The notes below the pieces were generated by a model. It was given only the letters and a program-made list of their open reading frames with translations. It was not told the origin of the DNA and ran no database searches. The translations under genes and the position numbers were made by a program. Of a stretch of DNA of 61,402 bases, positions 60,250 through 61,402 are shown in pieces. Position 1 is the stretch's first letter; every line of letters begins with the position of its first letter. The DNA is from Mariniphaga sp. (GTDB lineage Bacteria > Bacteroidota > Bacteroidia > Bacteroidales > Prolixibacteraceae): contig JAGXGA010000031.1 of the NCBI GenBank assembly GCA_024636975.1, forward strand, positions 1-61,402, given 5' to 3'.

Positions 60250-61281
60250 ATGATTATCAAACCGATTTCGATAGACGGCGACAAATGCAATGAATTGATA
60301 AAAATTGATGAATCAACTTCAGGATTGCATGAGAATTGGCTTCAAAAAGTGATTCATGAGAATCCGCAAACCTATCCGATTGAAAACTCTTTAAATTTTG
60401 GACAAAAAATAATTTCATTAGGACGTGAGATAAATAGTGGAGCCGGATATATAGATATATTACTTTTAACATCAAATGCGGATTTGATTATTGTGGAAAC
60501 TAAACTATGGAGAAATCCTGAAAAATCCAGAACTGTTTTAGCTCAAGTAATCGATTATGCAAAGGAATTAAGTCACTGGGGATATGATGATCTTAATGAT
60601 GCCGTAATTTCTGCACAAAGAAGTAGTAAATTAGATAAAATTCATTCATTAAAAGAATTTGTTACTAACGGGTTTCCTAATCAGCACCTAACTGATTTTC
60701 TTGATAAACTTTCACAAAATCTGCAGACTGGATTATTAAACCTTAGCATCATAGCAGACAAAATTTCTCCCAATTTACTTCTGCTTTCTGAAACAATTCA
60801 AAGTTCACCAGGATTAAATTATAATTTATCATTAATTGAAATGAAGTTGTTTAAATATAATAATGAGATAATTCTAATCCCTGATATTGTTGGAAAAACA
60901 AAAGAAGTAGTGAGGGGTGTAGTTAAAATAAAATACGAACAGGAGAAACCCCAAGTTGAGATTAAATATTTGGAGACTGATGAACTTCAAAAATCAAAAA
61001 ATAAGACAGATCGGGAAACTTTCCTTTCACAATGTCCTGAGGATATTTCCTCAATTTTAGAAGGATACCTTGATTGCTGGCAAAAAAATCAAGATTTATT
61101 GGTTTATTGGGGTGTAACTGGACTAAGTGTAAGACAGCATCAAAATGATAAATGGACAACTTTGATTGATATTTATCCTGATAGTATTTCGTTGATTACT
61201 AAGCAGATGGCAGACAATGCACAAATTCCTGAAAAGATATATAACGATTATCTTGGAGTACTATTTAGTGTCTGTCCATAA
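60250..61281 (+). CDS. PD-(D/E)XK-type nuclease-like protein
   Basis: A 343-residue cytoplasmic protein. The N-terminal half has a PD-(D/E)XK core: YPIENSLNFGQKIISLGREI, then SGAGYIDILLLTSNADLIIV (D69) and ETKLWRNPEKSRTVLAQVID (E83, K85 and Q99). The arrangement D-x13-ExK-x13-Q resembles the NucS/DUF91-like and restriction-associated nuclease group. The C-terminal half is unassigned, with FLSQCPEDISSILEGYLDCW and a hydrophobic end. It could be a DNA repair or defence endonuclease. No methylase or other partner is visible before the window ends. Confidence 0.75.
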   Translation: MIIKPISIDGDKCNELIKIDESTSGLHENWLQKVIHENPQTYPIENSLNFGQKIISLGREINSGAGYIDILLLTSNADLIIVETKLWRNPEKSRTVLAQVIDYAKELSHWGYDDLNDAVISAQRSSKLDKIHSLKEFVTNGFPNQHLTDFLDKLSQNLQTGLLNLSIIADKISPNLLLLSETIQSSPGLNYNLSLIEMKLFKYNNEIILIPDIVGKTKEVVRGVVKIKYEQEKPQVEIKYLETDELQKSKNKTDRETFLSQCPEDISSILEGYLDCWQKNQDLLVYWGVTGLSVRQHQNDKWTTLIDIYPDSISLITKQMADNAQIPEKIYNDYLGVLFSVCP

Positions 61282-61402
61282 AGTACGATTTTTTTAACTT
61301 TTTTCTTTTGGAGTTTTATTCCGATTATTTATTGAGTAATATTCAATGTAACTTTTTCCTGTTATTCCATTTTTTTGTTGTTTTTATCATTTTTTTCTCT
61401 CA
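61282..61402. other. Window end, no feature
   Basis: An AT-rich stretch with T-runs and no coding sense in either direction. The next gene lies outside. Confidence 0.5.

Overview
The window reads as one AT-rich chromosomal stretch of a free-living Bacteroidota, most likely in the Marinilabiliales/Prolixibacteraceae area (the order is inference). The evidence is a type IX secretion C-terminal domain on a GH30 enzyme, a FISUMP-domain remnant, DUF4252 and DUF6064 proteins, a collagen-like lipoprotein, a PerR of the type common in this phylum, polysaccharide hydrolases (GH30, GH78, GH9, GH3), and the near absence of strong Shine-Dalgarno sequences. No tRNA, rRNA, CRISPR array, intact transposase or SusC/SusD pair was seen.

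Region 1 (about 1-18 kb) is a decaying accessory zone. It holds three toxin-antitoxin pairs (DUF433/DUF5615, HigBA-like, PIN/DUF6364), a nonsense- and frameshift-broken Fic gene, an AbrB-type antitoxin tail, a truncated PAS histidine kinase, a Crp/Fnr tail, a dinD 5' fragment, a FISUMP tail and a second hcp tail. Between them lie eight fragments of one HNH endonuclease C-terminus, two of which sit directly before near-identical small zinc-ribbon genes. Several palindromic repeat families and two fold-back elements are nested inside or beside these fragments. Apparently intact genes here include an orphan T6SS tube protein (Hcp), a DUF6623-like protein, two PepSY-type membrane proteins, an SMP-30-like lipoprotein, an LRR lipoprotein and a GNAT acetyltransferase.

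Region 2 (about 18-30 kb) carries envelope and small-molecule genes: an outer-membrane barrel protein flanked by a partial duplication of the sugar O-acetyltransferase start, an M29-like exported protein that seems to lack most metal ligands, an SDR, a CHASE histidine kinase, two tandem ATP-grasp paralogues and a secreted GH30 enzyme. A large inverted repeat and several hairpins follow the GH30 gene.

Region 3 (30.95-37.77 kb) is the most interesting part: a tightly overlapping operon of PqqD-like protein, ATP-grasp ligase, PLP group IV decarboxylase, a urea-transporter/M23-peptidase fusion, a TPR/outer-membrane barrel protein and an exported TPR protein. The order suggests a complete pathway in which an amino acid or peptide is recognised, ligated, decarboxylated and moved across the envelope. 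I know of no described function for this arrangement.

Region 4 (38.3-47.8 kb) is core-like: dusB-mntP, an ECF sigma/anti-sigma/DUF4252 operon, a GH78 rhamnosidase, and a perR-katG operon behind a perfect 21-bp palindrome. Region 5 (47.9-61.4 kb) is a series of single genes: a CBS protein with a HEPN-like RNase motif, an esterase, small DUF proteins, a rifampin ADP-ribosyltransferase (Arr), adjacent GH9 and GH3 cellulose-type hydrolases, and a PD-(D/E)XK-type nuclease. Four of its intergenic spaces carry copies of one roughly 55-60-bp promoter-like repeat.
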